From positions 230,477-294,476 of the forward strand of contig NZ_JAQQXS010000005.1 of assembly GCF_028595305.1 (NCBI RefSeq): a DNA stretch of 64,000 nt, read 5' to 3'. This DNA comes from Roseateles koreensis (GTDB lineage: Bacteria > Pseudomonadota > Gammaproteobacteria > Burkholderiales > Burkholderiaceae_C). Below, in pieces: positions 42,244 to 51,925 of this stretch (within the stretch, counting starts at the first letter, position 1; every line of letters starts with the position of its first letter). Below the pieces are notes generated by a model. It was not told the DNA's origin, made no database searches, and was given only the letters and a program-made list of their open reading frames with translations. A program made the position numbers and the translations under genes.

Positions 42244-43728
42244 ATGACTGAAATTGAATTCAAAAGCCTGGCCGCTCAGGGCTATAACCGCATTCCGTTG
42301 ATCAGCGAAGCGTTTGCTGACCTCGAAACGCCCCTTTCCCTTTACCTCAAGCTGTGTGTCGGCGGCATCGGAGGCAGCAAAAACAGCTTTTTGCTGGAGT
42401 CGGTGGTGGGGGGCGAGCGGTTTGGGCGTTACTCCTTCATCGGCCTGCCGGCCCGCACTGTGTTGAAGAGCACCGGCCGTGTGACAGAGGTGCTGCATGA
42501 GGGGCAGGTGGTGGAGCGTCATGAGGGAGATCCGCTGGCCTTCATCGAGGCGTATCAAAAGCGCTTCAAGGTGGCGTTGCGCCCTGGCATGCCACGTTTT
42601 TGCGGCGGGCTGGCGGGCTACTTCGGTTACGACGCGGTCCGCTATATCGAGCCCAAGCTGGCCAAGACCGAGAAGCCCGGTGATATCGGTACCCCGGATG
42701 TCATGCTTTTGCAGTGTGAAGAGTTGGCGGTGATCGACAACCTTTCGGGCCGCCTGTATCTCATCGTCTACGCCGACCCCGCGCAGCCAGAGAGTTACTT
42801 CCGCGCGCAAAAGCGGCTGACCGGCCTCCGGGATCAGTTGACCTATAGCGTTAGCGCCCCGCAGGTCAAACGCGGCCAGGCGCATCCTGTGGAGCGCGAG
42901 TTCGCCAAGGCAGACTTTCTTGAGGGCGTGTTGAAGGCCAAGGAATACATTGCTGCGGGTGATGCCATGCAGATCGTGTTTGGCCAGCGCTTGCGCAAGC
43001 GTTATACCGAATCGCCACTGAGCCTGTACCGCGCGTTGCGCTCGCTCAATCCCAGCCCCTATATGTATTTCTATGACATGGGGGACTTCCAGATTGTGGG
43101 CGCCTCGCCGGAGATTCTGGTGCGTCAGGAGCGCACGGCGGAAGGGACGCAGGTGACGATACGTCCGCTGGCGGGTACGCGGCCACGCGGCGGCACGCAC
43201 GAGAAGGATGTGGCGCTGGAGGCCGAGCTCAAGGCCGATCCCAAGGAGTTGGCCGAGCATTTGATGCTCATCGACTTGGCGCGCAACGACATTGGCCGCA
43301 TCGCTAAGACGGGTTCCGTCAAGCTCAGTGATGCCTTTGCAGTCGAGCGTTACTCGCACGTCATGCACATCGTCTCCAACGTCGAGGGTGATCTGCGTGA
43401 GGGGCTGTCGAGCATGGATGTGTTCCGTGCCGCGTTCCCGGCTGGCACGCTCAGCGGCGCCCCCAAAATTCGCGCCATGGAAATCATCGACGAGTTGGAG
43501 CCCGTCAAGCGTGGCATCTATGGCGGTGCCTGCGGTTACCTTAGCTTTGCCGGCGATATGGACCTGGCCATCGCCATCCGCACCGGCGTGGTCAAGGATC
43601 AGACGCTGTATGTGCAAGCCGCTGCCGGCGTGGTGGCTGATTCAGTGCCTGAGATGGAATGGGCCGAAACCGAGCACAAGGCGCGTGCCTTGATCCGTGC
43701 CGCTGAACTCGTTGAGGAGGGCTTCTAA
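42244..43728 (+). CDS. trpE: Anthranilate synthase component I
   Basis: 494 residues from ATG 42244. Converts chorismate plus ammonia (from TrpG) to anthranilate, the first step of tryptophan synthesis. Feedback-binding motif NSFLLESVVGGERFGRYSFI near the N-terminus; chorismate-binding part with IVGASPEILV, RPLAGTRPRGG, LIDLARNDIGR, AGTLSGAPKIRAME and RGIYGGACGYL. All key residues present. Stop and trpG start are adjacent (43728/43729), so they are coupled. Preceded by the leader peptide and attenuator region. Confidence 0.97.
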   Translation: MTEIEFKSLAAQGYNRIPLISEAFADLETPLSLYLKLCVGGIGGSKNSFLLESVVGGERFGRYSFIGLPARTVLKSTGRVTEVLHEGQVVERHEGDPLAFIEAYQKRFKVALRPGMPRFCGGLAGYFGYDAVRYIEPKLAKTEKPGDIGTPDVMLLQCEELAVIDNLSGRLYLIVYADPAQPESYFRAQKRLTGLRDQLTYSVSAPQVKRGQAHPVEREFAKADFLEGVLKAKEYIAAGDAMQIVFGQRLRKRYTESPLSLYRALRSLNPSPYMYFYDMGDFQIVGASPEILVRQERTAEGTQVTIRPLAGTRPRGGTHEKDVALEAELKADPKELAEHLMLIDLARNDIGRIAKTGSVKLSDAFAVERYSHVMHIVSNVEGDLREGLSSMDVFRAAFPAGTLSGAPKIRAMEIIDELEPVKRGIYGGACGYLSFAGDMDLAIAIRTGVVKDQTLYVQAAAGVVADSVPEMEWAETEHKARALIRAAELVEEGF

Positions 43729-44313
43729 ATGCTGCTGATGATCGACAACTACGACAGCTTCACCTTCAATCTGGTGCAGTACTTTGGCGAACTCGGCGCG
43801 GAGGTTAAGGTGGCCCGCAATGACGAAATCACGCTGGAAGAGATTGCGGCGCTCAAGCCCGACCAGCTGGTGCTTTCACCGGGCCCTTGCTCACCGGCTG
43901 AGGCGGGCATTTGCGTGCCGGCGATCCAGCATTTCATGGGCAAGCTGCCGATTCTGGGCGTTTGCCTTGGGCATCAAAGCATGGGCGCAGCGTTGGGCGG
44001 CAAGATCATCCGGGCCAAGACCCAGATGCACGGCAAGGCCAGCACCATCACGACCGACCAGAAGGGGGTGTTCAAGGGCCTGCCGCGTGAATTCAGCGTC
44101 ATCCGCTATCACTCGCTGGTGATTGAGGAAGCCTCTTGCCCGAAGGAATTCGAGATCACAGCGCGCAGCGAAGACGGCGAAATCATGGGCGTGCGCCACC
44201 GTGAGCTGGCGGGCACGGCAACCCCAATGGAAGGGGTGCAGTTTCACCCCGAGTCCATCTTGTCAGAGCATGGGCATGCCATGCTGAAGAACTTCCTCAT
44301 CGGGGCGCTATGA
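43729..44313 (+). CDS. trpG: Anthranilate synthase component II (glutamine amidotransferase)
   Basis: 194 residues. Class I amidotransferase that frees ammonia from glutamine for TrpE (and possibly for PabB). Catalytic triad visible: C79 in [12 protein letters not shown]173 and E175 in QFHPESI; oxyanion motif SPGPCSP. Starts directly at the trpE stop. In most relatives trpD follows at once; here a repeat element and a threonine aldolase gene are inserted. Confidence 0.96.
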   Translation: MLLMIDNYDSFTFNLVQYFGELGAEVKVARNDEITLEEIAALKPDQLVLSPGPCSPAEAGICVPAIQHFMGKLPILGVCLGHQSMGAALGGKIIRAKTQMHGKASTITTDQKGVFKGLPREFSVIRYHSLVIEEASCPKEFEITARSEDGEIMGVRHRELAGTATPMEGVQFHPESILSEHGHAMLKNFLIGAL

Positions 44314-44344
44314 GCTTCGATTTGAATGCACAGGTGGGCGCTAT

Positions 44345-44416
44345 GCCGGGCCGCCCCAAGCAAGCCCGCATCCCCTCGGGGGACTGCTCGGTGTACCCAG
44401 CGAGCGAGGGGCTGGC
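44345..44416 (+). repeat. REP-like intergenic hairpin element
   Basis: GC-rich stretch in the trpG-ltaE gap with stem halves CCCCTCG (44372-44378) and CGAGGGG (44405-44411). It looks like the short palindromic repeats scattered between genes in Comamonadaceae-type genomes (from memory). Only one copy is in the window. Confidence 0.45.
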
Positions 44417-45487
44417 ATGATTGTTGATCTCCGCAGCGACACTGTCACCCGACCCACGGAGGTCATGCGCGCGGCGATTGCCCGCGCTGAGGTGGGTGAC
44501 GATGTGTTTGGCGACGATCCGACCGTGCTGGCGCTGCAGGCCCGGGTTGCAGCGCTGACGGGCATGGAGGCCGCGCTCTTCATGGCCTCCGGCACGCAGA
44601 GCAATTTGTGCGGCATGCTGGCGCATTGCCAGCGTGGGGATGAATACATCGTCGGCCAGCTCGCCCACACCTATCGCTACGAAGGGGGCGGTGCGGCCGT
44701 GCTGGGCAGCATCCAGCCCCAACCGCTGACGCAGGATGCGCAAGGCCAGATGGCTTTGGCTGATATTGCGGCCGCCATCAAGCCCGACGACCCGCACTTT
44801 GCCCGCACCCGCTTGCTGTGCCTGGAAAACACCTGGAACGGCCAGGTGATGCCCCACCCCTATCTGGCCGAAGCCACGGCCTTGGCGCGCCAGCACGGCC
44901 TAGCCTGCCATCTGGACGGTGCGCGCGTGTTCAACGCAGCGGCTGCCGATGCGGGGCCTGGCGGCGACGTATTTGCTGCGCTCCAACGCATCACGGCTTA
45001 TTTCGACAGCGTGTCGGTCTGCTTCAGCAAGGGGCTGGGCGCGCCGGTGGGTTCGATGCTGTGTGGCTCCAAAGACCTGATTTCGCGTGCCCAGCGGGTG
45101 CGCAAGATGGTGGGCGGCGGCATGCGCCAAGTGGGCCTGCTGGCTGCCGCAGCCGACCATGCCCTGGACCACCATGTGATGCGCTTGCACGACGACCATG
45201 CGCTGGCCGCGCAGCTGGCCGAGGGCTTGCGCGAAATCCCGGGCTTGCGCGTGCGCTCGGCCGCCACCAACATTGTTTTTGTGGATGTGGCGGATGGGCG
45301 GGGCGCCGATTTGCTGGCGCACTTGAAGGCGCGCGGTATCTGGGCCACGGGCTTGATTGGCCTGCGCTTTGTGACCCACCTGGGCGTGGACCGCGAAGGC
45401 ATTTCCCGTACCCTGGCCGCCGTGCGCGAATTCTTCGCCGAGCCGGGTCGTGCAGCGGCGCCTGCTGCTGCGGCTGGCCCTTACTGA
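44417..45487 (+). CDS. ltaE: Low-specificity L-threonine aldolase
   Basis: 356 residues, PLP enzyme (fold type I) that splits L-threonine/allo-threonine to glycine and acetaldehyde. N-terminus [42 protein letters not shown] (PLP-contact Asp) and the Schiff-base lysine K205 in [11 protein letters not shown]. Lies between trpG and trpD on the same strand, 103 bp after trpG, and so is probably read with the trp operon though it has no part in tryptophan synthesis. Its C-terminus is an unusual Ala/Pro tail. Confidence 0.92.
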   Translation: MIVDLRSDTVTRPTEVMRAAIARAEVGDDVFGDDPTVLALQARVAALTGMEAALFMASGTQSNLCGMLAHCQRGDEYIVGQLAHTYRYEGGGAAVLGSIQPQPLTQDAQGQMALADIAAAIKPDDPHFARTRLLCLENTWNGQVMPHPYLAEATALARQHGLACHLDGARVFNAAAADAGPGGDVFAALQRITAYFDSVSVCFSKGLGAPVGSMLCGSKDLISRAQRVRKMVGGGMRQVGLLAAAADHALDHHVMRLHDDHALAAQLAEGLREIPGLRVRSAATNIVFVDVADGRGADLLAHLKARGIWATGLIGLRFVTHLGVDREGISRTLAAVREFFAEPGRAAAPAAAAGPY

Positions 45488-45521
45488 TCTGATTCTTGGC
45501 AGGAAATCTGGAGTGAACCCC

Positions 45522-46559
45522 ATGCCCATCACCAATGCAGAAGCACTGACCCGCGTCATCGAACATCGCGAAATTTTTCACGACGAAATGCTGGCGCTGA
45601 TGCGACGCATCATGGCGGGCGAGATGTCGCCCGTGATGGCCTCGGCCTTGTTGATTGGCCTGCGCGTCAAGAAGGAAACCATTGGCGAAATCGCGGCCGC
45701 TGCGCAGGTGATGCGCGAGCTGTCGAACAAGGTGCCGGTGCCGGCCTCAAAGCATCTGGTCGATGTGGTGGGCACAGGCGGCGATGGCGCTCACACCTTC
45801 AATATCTCGACGTGCTCGATGTTTGTGGCTGCGGCCGCTGGCGCACAAGTCGCCAAGCACGGCAACCGCAGCGTTTCCAGCAAGACCGGCAGCGCCGATG
45901 TGCTGGAAGCCCTGGGCGCCAACATCATGCTGAGCCCCGCGCAGGTGGCGCAAAGCGTGCTGGAGACCGGCATCGGTTTCATGTTCGCGCCCAATCACCA
46001 CCCGGCGATGAAGAACATCGCCCCGGTGCGCAAGGAGTTGGGCGTGCGCACGATCTTTAACATCCTGGGGCCGCTGACCAATCCGGCGGGTGCGCCCAAC
46101 ATCTTGATGGGGGTGTTCCACCCTGATCTGGTGGGCATTCAGGTGCGGGTGATGCAGCGCCTGGGCGCCGAGCACGCAGTGGTGGTGTACGGCAAAGACG
46201 GTATGGATGAAATCTCGCTGGGCGCCTCGACCCTGGTGGGGGAGTTGAAGGACGGAGCCGTGCGCGAGTACGAGATTCATCCAGAAGATTTTGGCTTGGC
46301 GATGGTGTCCAACCGCTCGCTCAAAGTGGCGGGCCCGGAAGAGTCCCGCACCATGTTGATTGGTGCTCTGAACAATGAAGCCGGCGCCGCGCGCGACATC
46401 GTGCTGTTGAACGCCGGCGCCACGCTGTACGCCGCCAATGTGGCCGACTCGATCGCCGACGGCATCAGCATGGCGCGCATTGTGGTGGCCAATGGCGCTG
46501 CACGCGCCAAGCTGGATGAATTCGTGGCCGCCACGCAGCGGCTGGGCGGCACCGCCTGA
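45522..46559 (+). CDS. trpD: Anthranilate phosphoribosyltransferase
   Basis: 345 residues from ATG 45522, chosen because a GGAG site lies 8 bp upstream and the N-terminus [20 protein letters not shown] fits the family. PRPP-binding GTGGDG at 84-89, [10 protein letters not shown], the anthranilate-site [20 protein letters not shown], and the metal-site loop GMDEIS. Transfers phosphoribose to anthranilate, step two of tryptophan synthesis. Follows ltaE by 34 bp and precedes trpC by 30 bp. Confidence 0.96.
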   Translation: MPITNAEALTRVIEHREIFHDEMLALMRRIMAGEMSPVMASALLIGLRVKKETIGEIAAAAQVMRELSNKVPVPASKHLVDVVGTGGDGAHTFNISTCSMFVAAAAGAQVAKHGNRSVSSKTGSADVLEALGANIMLSPAQVAQSVLETGIGFMFAPNHHPAMKNIAPVRKELGVRTIFNILGPLTNPAGAPNILMGVFHPDLVGIQVRVMQRLGAEHAVVVYGKDGMDEISLGASTLVGELKDGAVREYEIHPEDFGLAMVSNRSLKVAGPEESRTMLIGALNNEAGAARDIVLLNAGATLYAANVADSIADGISMARIVVANGAARAKLDEFVAATQRLGGTA

Positions 46560-46589
46560 ACCTGACCCTGACCCTGGAAGCCAAGCAAG

Positions 46590-47381
46590 ATGTCTGACAT
46601 CCTCCGCCGCATCGTCGCGGTCAAACATGAAGAAATGAAGGCGGCTCGCCAGGCACGCTCACTCGCCAGCCAGCGCGAAGAGGCAGAGGCCCGCCTGGAT
46701 ACGCGGGGCTTTGAAGCGGCCTTGCGCGCCAAGATTGCGGCGGGCCGCAGTGCGGTCATCGCTGAAATCAAGAAGGCCAGCCCCAGCAAAGGCGTGCTAC
46801 GGGAAGATTTTCGGCCTGCCGATATCGCTCGCAGTTATGCCGCGCACGGTGCTGCCTGCCTGAGCGTGTTGACGGATGCACAGTTCTTCCAGGGCGCGCA
46901 AGCCTATCTGGAGCAGGCCCGTGCCGCCTGCGCCTTGCCGGTGCTGCGCAAAGACTTCATGGTTGACGAGTACCAAGTGTTCGAAGCGCGGGCCATGGGC
47001 GCGGACTGCATCCTGCTGATCGCCGCCTGCCTGGACGACGCGCAGATGGCCGATCTTGAGGCCATTGCCCATGGCCTCAAGATGGACGTGCTGGTGGAGG
47101 TTCACGACGGTGTCGAGTTGGAGCGCGCCCTGCGCTTGAAGACGCCGCTGGTGGGCATCAACAACCGCAATCTGCGCACCTTTGAAGTGACGCTGGACAC
47201 CACGCTGGGCCTGCTGAACCGCGTACCGCCGGACAAACTGCTGGTGACCGAAAGCGGCATTCTCGGCCCCGCCGATGTGCAGAAAATGCGCGCCGCCCAG
47301 GTGCATGCCTTTCTGGTCGGCGAGGCCTTTATGCGGGCGCCTGAGCCCGGCGAGGCCTTGGCGGCCTTGTTCGATGCATGA
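46590..47381 (+). CDS. trpC: Indole-3-glycerol-phosphate synthase
   Basis: 263 residues, TIM barrel. Motifs: N-terminal [11 protein letters not shown], the catalytic lysine in [49 protein letters not shown] and the phosphate site VTESGI. Closes the indole ring in tryptophan synthesis. It is not fused to trpF. The last 8 bp overlap the ung start. Confidence 0.96.
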   Translation: MSDILRRIVAVKHEEMKAARQARSLASQREEAEARLDTRGFEAALRAKIAAGRSAVIAEIKKASPSKGVLREDFRPADIARSYAAHGAACLSVLTDAQFFQGAQAYLEQARAACALPVLRKDFMVDEYQVFEARAMGADCILLIAACLDDAQMADLEAIAHGLKMDVLVEVHDGVELERALRLKTPLVGINNRNLRTFEVTLDTTLGLLNRVPPDKLLVTESGILGPADVQKMRAAQVHAFLVGEAFMRAPEPGEALAALFDA

Positions 47382-48129
47382 GTCGGTCATGAACTGGGGC
47401 GCACCGCTGGACGCCGGCTGGCAGCCGCTGTTGGCGGCTTGGCGCAGCAGCCCCGCGGGCGTCTCGCTAACGCGTTATTTGGACGAGCGCTACCGCGCTG
47501 GTGCGGTGATTTATCCGCCCGACCCTTTGCTCGCCCTGCGGCTCACGCCGCTTGCGCAATGCCGGGTGGTGATCTTGGGGCAAGACCCGTACCACGGCGC
47601 GGGCCAAGCCGAGGGCCTGGCGTTTTCAGTCGGACCGGGGCAGAAGTTTCCGCCCAGCTTGCGCAATATCTTCAAGGAGCTGCAGCGCGATCTGGGCCAG
47701 CAGCCGCCCATGGAAGGGTCGCTCAAGGCCTGGGCTGCGCGCGGCGTGCTTTTGCTCAACACGGTGCTGACGGTGGAAGACGGCGCGCCCGCCAGCCACG
47801 CCGCTTATCAAAAGGGCGGGGGCTGGGAGTCATTCACCGATGCCTTGATCCAGGCAGTGGCGCAGAACCCCGCGCCCAAGGTCTTCATGCTCTGGGGCGC
47901 CCATGCCCAGGCCAAAGCGCCCTTGATCCAGTCAGCAGGGCAGGGCGCGCACTTGATTTTGCAAGCCAATCACCCTTCGCCTCTCTCGGCCTTGCGCCCG
48001 CCGCTGCCCTTCATTGGCTGCGGGCATTTCTCGCAAGCGCAAGCTTGGCTGCGGGAGCGGGGCTTGGCGCTGGATTGGGAGTTGAGCGCGTCTTTGGATG
48101 CACCGGCGGGCCCATCTTTGGGCACGTAG
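47374..48129 (+). CDS. ung: Uracil-DNA glycosylase (family 1)
   Basis: 251 residues from ATG 47374, overlapping the trpC stop by 8 bp; an ATG at 47389 is also possible. Water-activating motif GQDPYHG (D71, H74), [32 protein letters not shown] and the DNA-intercalation loop NHPSPLS (Leu). Removes uracil from DNA. Translational coupling to trpC suggests read-through transcription of the trp operon. Confidence 0.95.
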   Translation: MHESVMNWGAPLDAGWQPLLAAWRSSPAGVSLTRYLDERYRAGAVIYPPDPLLALRLTPLAQCRVVILGQDPYHGAGQAEGLAFSVGPGQKFPPSLRNIFKELQRDLGQQPPMEGSLKAWAARGVLLLNTVLTVEDGAPASHAAYQKGGGWESFTDALIQAVAQNPAPKVFMLWGAHAQAKAPLIQSAGQGAHLILQANHPSPLSALRPPLPFIGCGHFSQAQAWLRERGLALDWELSASLDAPAGPSLGT

Positions 48130-48203
48130 GCAGCGACCGCCCGATTCTTCTATATTCCTCCAAACGCCGTGTCTGGACGGTAGCCGCGCAAGCGTAAAAA
48201 TTA

Positions 48204-49010
48204 ATGAACAACAGCCAACGCAAAATTCCCATCCGCAGCCCCGAAGAAATCGCCAAAGCGCGCGAGGCTGGTCACTTGGCCGCGCAGGTGCTGAACATGA
48301 TCACGCCCTTCGTCAAGCCGGGCGTGAGCACCGAGGCGCTGGACGACCTCTGCCGCGAATACATCGTCAACGAGTTGGGCGTGACGCCGGCCAATATCGG
48401 CTATCACGGCTACACCAAGACTTTGTGCACCTCGGTCAACCATGTGGTGTGCCACGGTATTCCCTCGCCGACCAAGATCTTGAAGAAGGGCGACATCGTC
48501 AATCTGGACGTGGCGCTCATCAAGGATGGCTGGTTTGGCGACACCAGCCGCATGTACCTGGTGGGCGAGCCGAGTCCCATGGCGCGGCGTTTGGTCAACA
48601 CCTGCTACGAGGCCATGGTGGCTGGCATCCGCGTGGTCAAGCCCGGTGCCACGCTGGGCGATGTGGGGCACGCGATCCAGAGCGTGGCCCACCGCGATGG
48701 TTTCAGTGTGGTGCGCGAGTACGGTGGCCACGGCATTGGCACGATCTATCACGACGAGCCGCACGTGCTGCATTACGGCAAGCGCGGCGAAGGTGTGCGG
48801 CTGGAGGAGGGCATGATCTTTACCATTGAGCCCATGATCAACGCGGGCAAGCGCGACATCAAGGACATGGCCGATGGCTGGACGGTGGTGACCCGCGACC
48901 ATTCCCTCTCCGCCCAGTGGGAGCATATGGTGGCGGTGACGCCCTCAGGCTTCGAGGTGCTGACGCCCTGGCCGGACGGTACGGGCAGCTATCCGGCCAT
49001 CACCGGATAA
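48204..49010 (+). CDS. map: Type I methionine aminopeptidase
   Basis: 268 residues. Removes N-terminal Met from nascent proteins. The five metal ligands are visible: the two Asp in VNLDVALIKDGWFGDTSRM, His in GGHGIGTIYHDEP, Glu in FTIEPMIN and Glu in QWEHMVAV. No N-terminal zinc-finger extension, so it is a type Ia enzyme. Starts 74 bp after ung; the gap has no obvious terminator. Convergent with the TPR gene 18 bp away. Confidence 0.95.
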   Translation: MNNSQRKIPIRSPEEIAKAREAGHLAAQVLNMITPFVKPGVSTEALDDLCREYIVNELGVTPANIGYHGYTKTLCTSVNHVVCHGIPSPTKILKKGDIVNLDVALIKDGWFGDTSRMYLVGEPSPMARRLVNTCYEAMVAGIRVVKPGATLGDVGHAIQSVAHRDGFSVVREYGGHGIGTIYHDEPHVLHYGKRGEGVRLEEGMIFTIEPMINAGKRDIKDMADGWTVVTRDHSLSAQWEHMVAVTPSGFEVLTPWPDGTGSYPAITG

Positions 49011-49028
49011 GCGTCAGCAGGTTCAAGC

Positions 49029-50042
49029 TCAGGCCCGCTGGCTTGGGCTTTGCGCACTGAGGCCCTGCACGGTCAGCCGCTCCAATTCGTTGCGCAAGGC
49101 CAGGTGCTGCCAGAGGTGGTTCAGGGCACCTGCGAGGTCCCCTTGTTGCTCCAGCAGGCGCGCCAGGCGCAGATGGGCCTGGCTTTCTTGCGGGCGTGAG
49201 TGGATGCGCCGGGCGAGGTTCAGGCCATGCTCGGCACTGCGCACGGCACCGGTAAAGTCGCCGCGTGCCAGGGCGATGTCGGTCCAGGTCTGGCTGGCCA
49301 CGCTCTCCAGCCAGCTGTGGCCCAGCTTGCCGGCGATGTTGAGGGCGTTGCGGCAGTCGGTGGTGGCCCAGTCGAGGCGCCCACGTGCCAGCGCTGCGCG
49401 GGCGAGATGCCAATGGGCTTCGGCCTCGTACTCGCGGTGATGGCCGTTGCGGGCGGCGGCCAGGCCGTGGCTGAAGTGGCGCTCGGCGTCGTCCAGGCGC
49501 GCACATTCGAAATAACCGACGCCGATGTTCAGCGCCAATTTGCTGCGCAGATAGGTGTCTTGTTGCGGCCCCAGCAGCTCAGCTGCTTCGCGATGAACAT
49601 GGCGCCCCTCATCCCAGGCCGCCATGGCGTAATGGATTTGCCCTAGGCCAATGCGCGCCGCCACGCCCAGCCATACATCACCCGTTTGGCGGCTCAGGTG
49701 GATGGCGTGGTTCCATTGCGCGGCCGCTTCGGCGTACTCGCCTTGCTGGTAGGCCAGGCGCCCCAGTGCCTCGCTGATGCGCGCCTCTTGCAAGGGCAGG
49801 CCGGCGGCATCGCGGCGGGCATGGACCAATTGCCGTTGCAACTCCAGCGCCCGGCCACGGTGTTCCAGCAGATAAAAGCGCGCGTACAGCGCGTCCAGCG
49901 CGGCACCCAACTCATGGGCGGCGCGGTACCGTTGTTCCAGCGCTTCGAGGCGATAGAGCGCGCTTTGTGGGTGGCGCTCGGCGATGCGGGCCAGGCGTTG
50001 CAGCAGATCGGCGCCGGGGTCAGCGGCAGCAAGAAAGTTCAC
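49029..50042 (-). CDS. TPR-repeat protein of unknown function
   Basis: 337 residues, no signal peptide or membrane helix. Entirely helical with tetratricopeptide-type repeats (for example ALGRLAYQQGEYAEAAAQWN, ALNIGVGYFECARLDDAERH, HLRLARLLEQQGDLAGALNH). Such solenoids bind other proteins; MalT-type regulators contain similar repeats, but there is no DNA-binding or catalytic domain here. Many diguanylate cyclases in this group start with such a region, so this might be a remnant, though no trace of the catalytic part follows. Divergent from the nag operon by 202 bp. Confidence 0.75.
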   Translation of the reverse strand: MNFLAAADPGADLLQRLARIAERHPQSALYRLEALEQRYRAAHELGAALDALYARFYLLEHRGRALELQRQLVHARRDAAGLPLQEARISEALGRLAYQQGEYAEAAAQWNHAIHLSRQTGDVWLGVAARIGLGQIHYAMAAWDEGRHVHREAAELLGPQQDTYLRSKLALNIGVGYFECARLDDAERHFSHGLAAARNGHHREYEAEAHWHLARAALARGRLDWATTDCRNALNIAGKLGHSWLESVASQTWTDIALARGDFTGAVRSAEHGLNLARRIHSRPQESQAHLRLARLLEQQGDLAGALNHLWQHLALRNELERLTVQGLSAQSPSQRA

Positions 50043-50222
50043 GTCAAACGCACTCCATGGGATAGGGCTGCAAGGATAGCCGGATGTCGCGCCCTGGGAC
50101 GCATTCCGGGCGAGTTCACTTGGTGCTTAACTGGTATGGCTCGAGGCGCGGGTCGATTGAATCACAAGTCGGAGAACTGAATGCTCAATACGGGTAGAAC
50201 ACCGGTTGACGGCGGCTCTATT

Positions 50223-50242
50223 TTGGTACTAGACTGGTATTA
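50223..50242 (+). promoter_or_regulatory. Candidate NagR operator of the nag operon
   Basis: TTGGTACTAGAC (50223-50234) and then TGGTATTA (50235-50242), the two TGGTA cores being 11 bp apart, end 3 bp before the nagK ATG. The first resembles the HutC-type sites read by GlcNAc repressors (TTGGTATAGAC in Bacillus, from memory). A further ACTGGTAT is at about 50130-50140. Such a position would block nagK translation start and transcription elongation or initiation. Confidence 0.5.
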
Positions 50243-50244
50243 AT

Positions 50245-51171
50245 ATGAATACGACCACTCTTTGCCCGCTTGGTGCTGACTCTGCCCTGGCCTCGACGCG
50301 CTTTTTGCTCGGTGTGGATGGTGGCGGCACGGGCACCCGGGTGCGCTTGAGCGATCTGCAAGGCCAATGCCTGGGTCAAGGCGAGGCGGGCCCATCAGCG
50401 CTGGGCCAAGGCGCCGAGCAAGCTTGGCGGCATATCCAGCAAGCGGCACAGCAAGCGGCGCTGAATGCCGGGTTGCCGGCGCTGGATTGGTCGCAGATGG
50501 CGGTGGGCTTGGGCATGTCGGGCTCCAGTGTCACGCATCTGGTGGAGGCGTTCATGGCGCAGCAACCGGGCTGTGCGCTGCTGGCTTTGGACAGTGACGG
50601 CTTCACCACGGTGCTTGGCGCCCACGGCGGGCAAGCGGGTGCGGTCGTGGCGGCTGGCACCGGATCGATCGGCGAGGCCTTGCGGCGCGATGGCTCGCGG
50701 GCCTGCATCAGCGGCTGGGGCTGGATTTGCGGCGACGAAGGCAGCGGCGCATGGCTTGGCCTCAAGGCCATGCGGCATGCGCAGCAGGCCATGGACGGCC
50801 GTGCAGTGGTCGGCACCCTGGCACGCGCGGTGTGGGCTGTTGCCGGCCATGACCGGGAGGCCGTTTTGGCCTGGTGCGCACAGGCGGGCCAAGCGGGTTA
50901 TGCCAGCCTGGCGCCGGTGGTGTTTGAGCATCGGGGCGGCGACGGGATGGCGGCGGCCTTGGTGCAGGAGGCGGTCATCGAGTTGGAGCGGCTGGCCATG
51001 GCCTTGGACCCGGCGGGTGATCTGCCCCTGGCTTTGTGCGGCAGCGTGGCCTTGCGGCTGGCGCCGGATTTCTCAGGCACCATTGCCGGCCGTTGCGTTT
51101 CGCCCCAGGGTGATTCTGCCGACGGTGCGCTGCATCTTGTGCGCAGCGCTCTTCAACGTTTGAGAACTTGA
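50245..51171 (+). CDS. nagK: N-acetylglucosamine kinase (BadF/BadG type)
   Basis: 308 residues of the BadF/BadG/BcrA/BcrD ATPase fold. N-terminal phosphate-1 loop FLLGVDGGGTGTRVRL, DSDGFTTVLGAHGG, the adenosine-side VVAAGTGSIGEAL and GWGWICGDEGSGAWLGL. These match bacterial GlcNAc kinases of chitin pathways. Phosphorylates cytoplasmic GlcNAc to GlcNAc-6-P, the substrate of NagA two genes on. First gene of the nag operon. Glucosamine kinase activity is an alternative. Confidence 0.85.
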   Translation: MNTTTLCPLGADSALASTRFLLGVDGGGTGTRVRLSDLQGQCLGQGEAGPSALGQGAEQAWRHIQQAAQQAALNAGLPALDWSQMAVGLGMSGSSVTHLVEAFMAQQPGCALLALDSDGFTTVLGAHGGQAGAVVAAGTGSIGEALRRDGSRACISGWGWICGDEGSGAWLGLKAMRHAQQAMDGRAVVGTLARAVWAVAGHDREAVLAWCAQAGQAGYASLAPVVFEHRGGDGMAAALVQEAVIELERLAMALDPAGDLPLALCGSVALRLAPDFSGTIAGRCVSPQGDSADGALHLVRSALQRLRT

Positions 51172-51175
51172 CGCC

Positions 51176-51907
51176 ATGCCTTTCAAATTCAAACCCGACC
51201 CCGACGCGGCGTCTCCGCTGTACATGCAGCTGGCCCAAAAGCTGGCGCAGGCGATCCGCGAGGGCCAGTTTCTGGCCGATGAGGCCTTGCCTTCCGAGCG
51301 CGTGCTCTCCGATTCGCTGGAAATCTCCCGCGTCACCGCGCGCAAAGCCATCGACCGGCTGGTCGAGCAGGGCATGATCGTGCGCAAGCGCGGTTCGGGC
51401 AATTACATCGCCCCCAAGCTGGAGCAGCCGCTGTCGCGCCTGACCAGCTTTTCAGAAGAATTGCAGCAGCGCGGCTTCAAGCCGGGCTCGCGGTGGTTGA
51501 CGCGCTCGTTCACGCCGGCCGCGCCGGATGAGCAACTCAGCCTGGGCTTGAGCACCGGCTCGCGGGTGGCGCGGCTGGAGCGTTTGCGCCTGGCCGACAC
51601 CGTGGTGATGGCTTACGAGGTGAGTGTGTTGCCCGAGGCGGTGTTGCCCGATCCGGAGGCCGTTGAGGCCTCGCTGTACGAACATTTGCAGGCCCTGGGC
51701 GGGGCGCCGGTGCGCGCACTGCAGCACATCCGCGCCATCAATGCCGATTCGAAATTGGCGGGCTTGCTGGAGGTGCCTGTGGGGCAGGCGGTGTTGTTCA
51801 TCACGCGTGTGGGCTATCTGGAATCGGGGCATGCCGTTGAGCTGACCCATTCCTATTGCCGCAGCGATTACTACGATTTTGTGGCCGAAATGCGGCGCGA
51901 GGCTTAG
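51176..51907 (+). CDS. nagR: GntR/HutC-family repressor NagR
   Basis: 243 residues. N-terminal winged helix (PLYMQLAQKLAQAIREGQFL; LPSERVLSDSLEISRVTARK) and C-terminal UTRA effector domain beginning near LSRLTSFSEELQQRGFKPGS, which is the HutC-subfamily hallmark. Family members such as NagR/DasR bind GlcN-6-P or GlcNAc-6-P and then leave their operators. Lies 4 bp after nagK and 18 bp before nagA; likely auto-regulated through the TTGGTA elements. Confidence 0.9.
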   Translation: MPFKFKPDPDAASPLYMQLAQKLAQAIREGQFLADEALPSERVLSDSLEISRVTARKAIDRLVEQGMIVRKRGSGNYIAPKLEQPLSRLTSFSEELQQRGFKPGSRWLTRSFTPAAPDEQLSLGLSTGSRVARLERLRLADTVVMAYEVSVLPEAVLPDPEAVEASLYEHLQALGGAPVRALQHIRAINADSKLAGLLEVPVGQAVLFITRVGYLESGHAVELTHSYCRSDYYDFVAEMRREA

Positions 51908-51925
51908 GCGGGGATAGGGGCAGGG

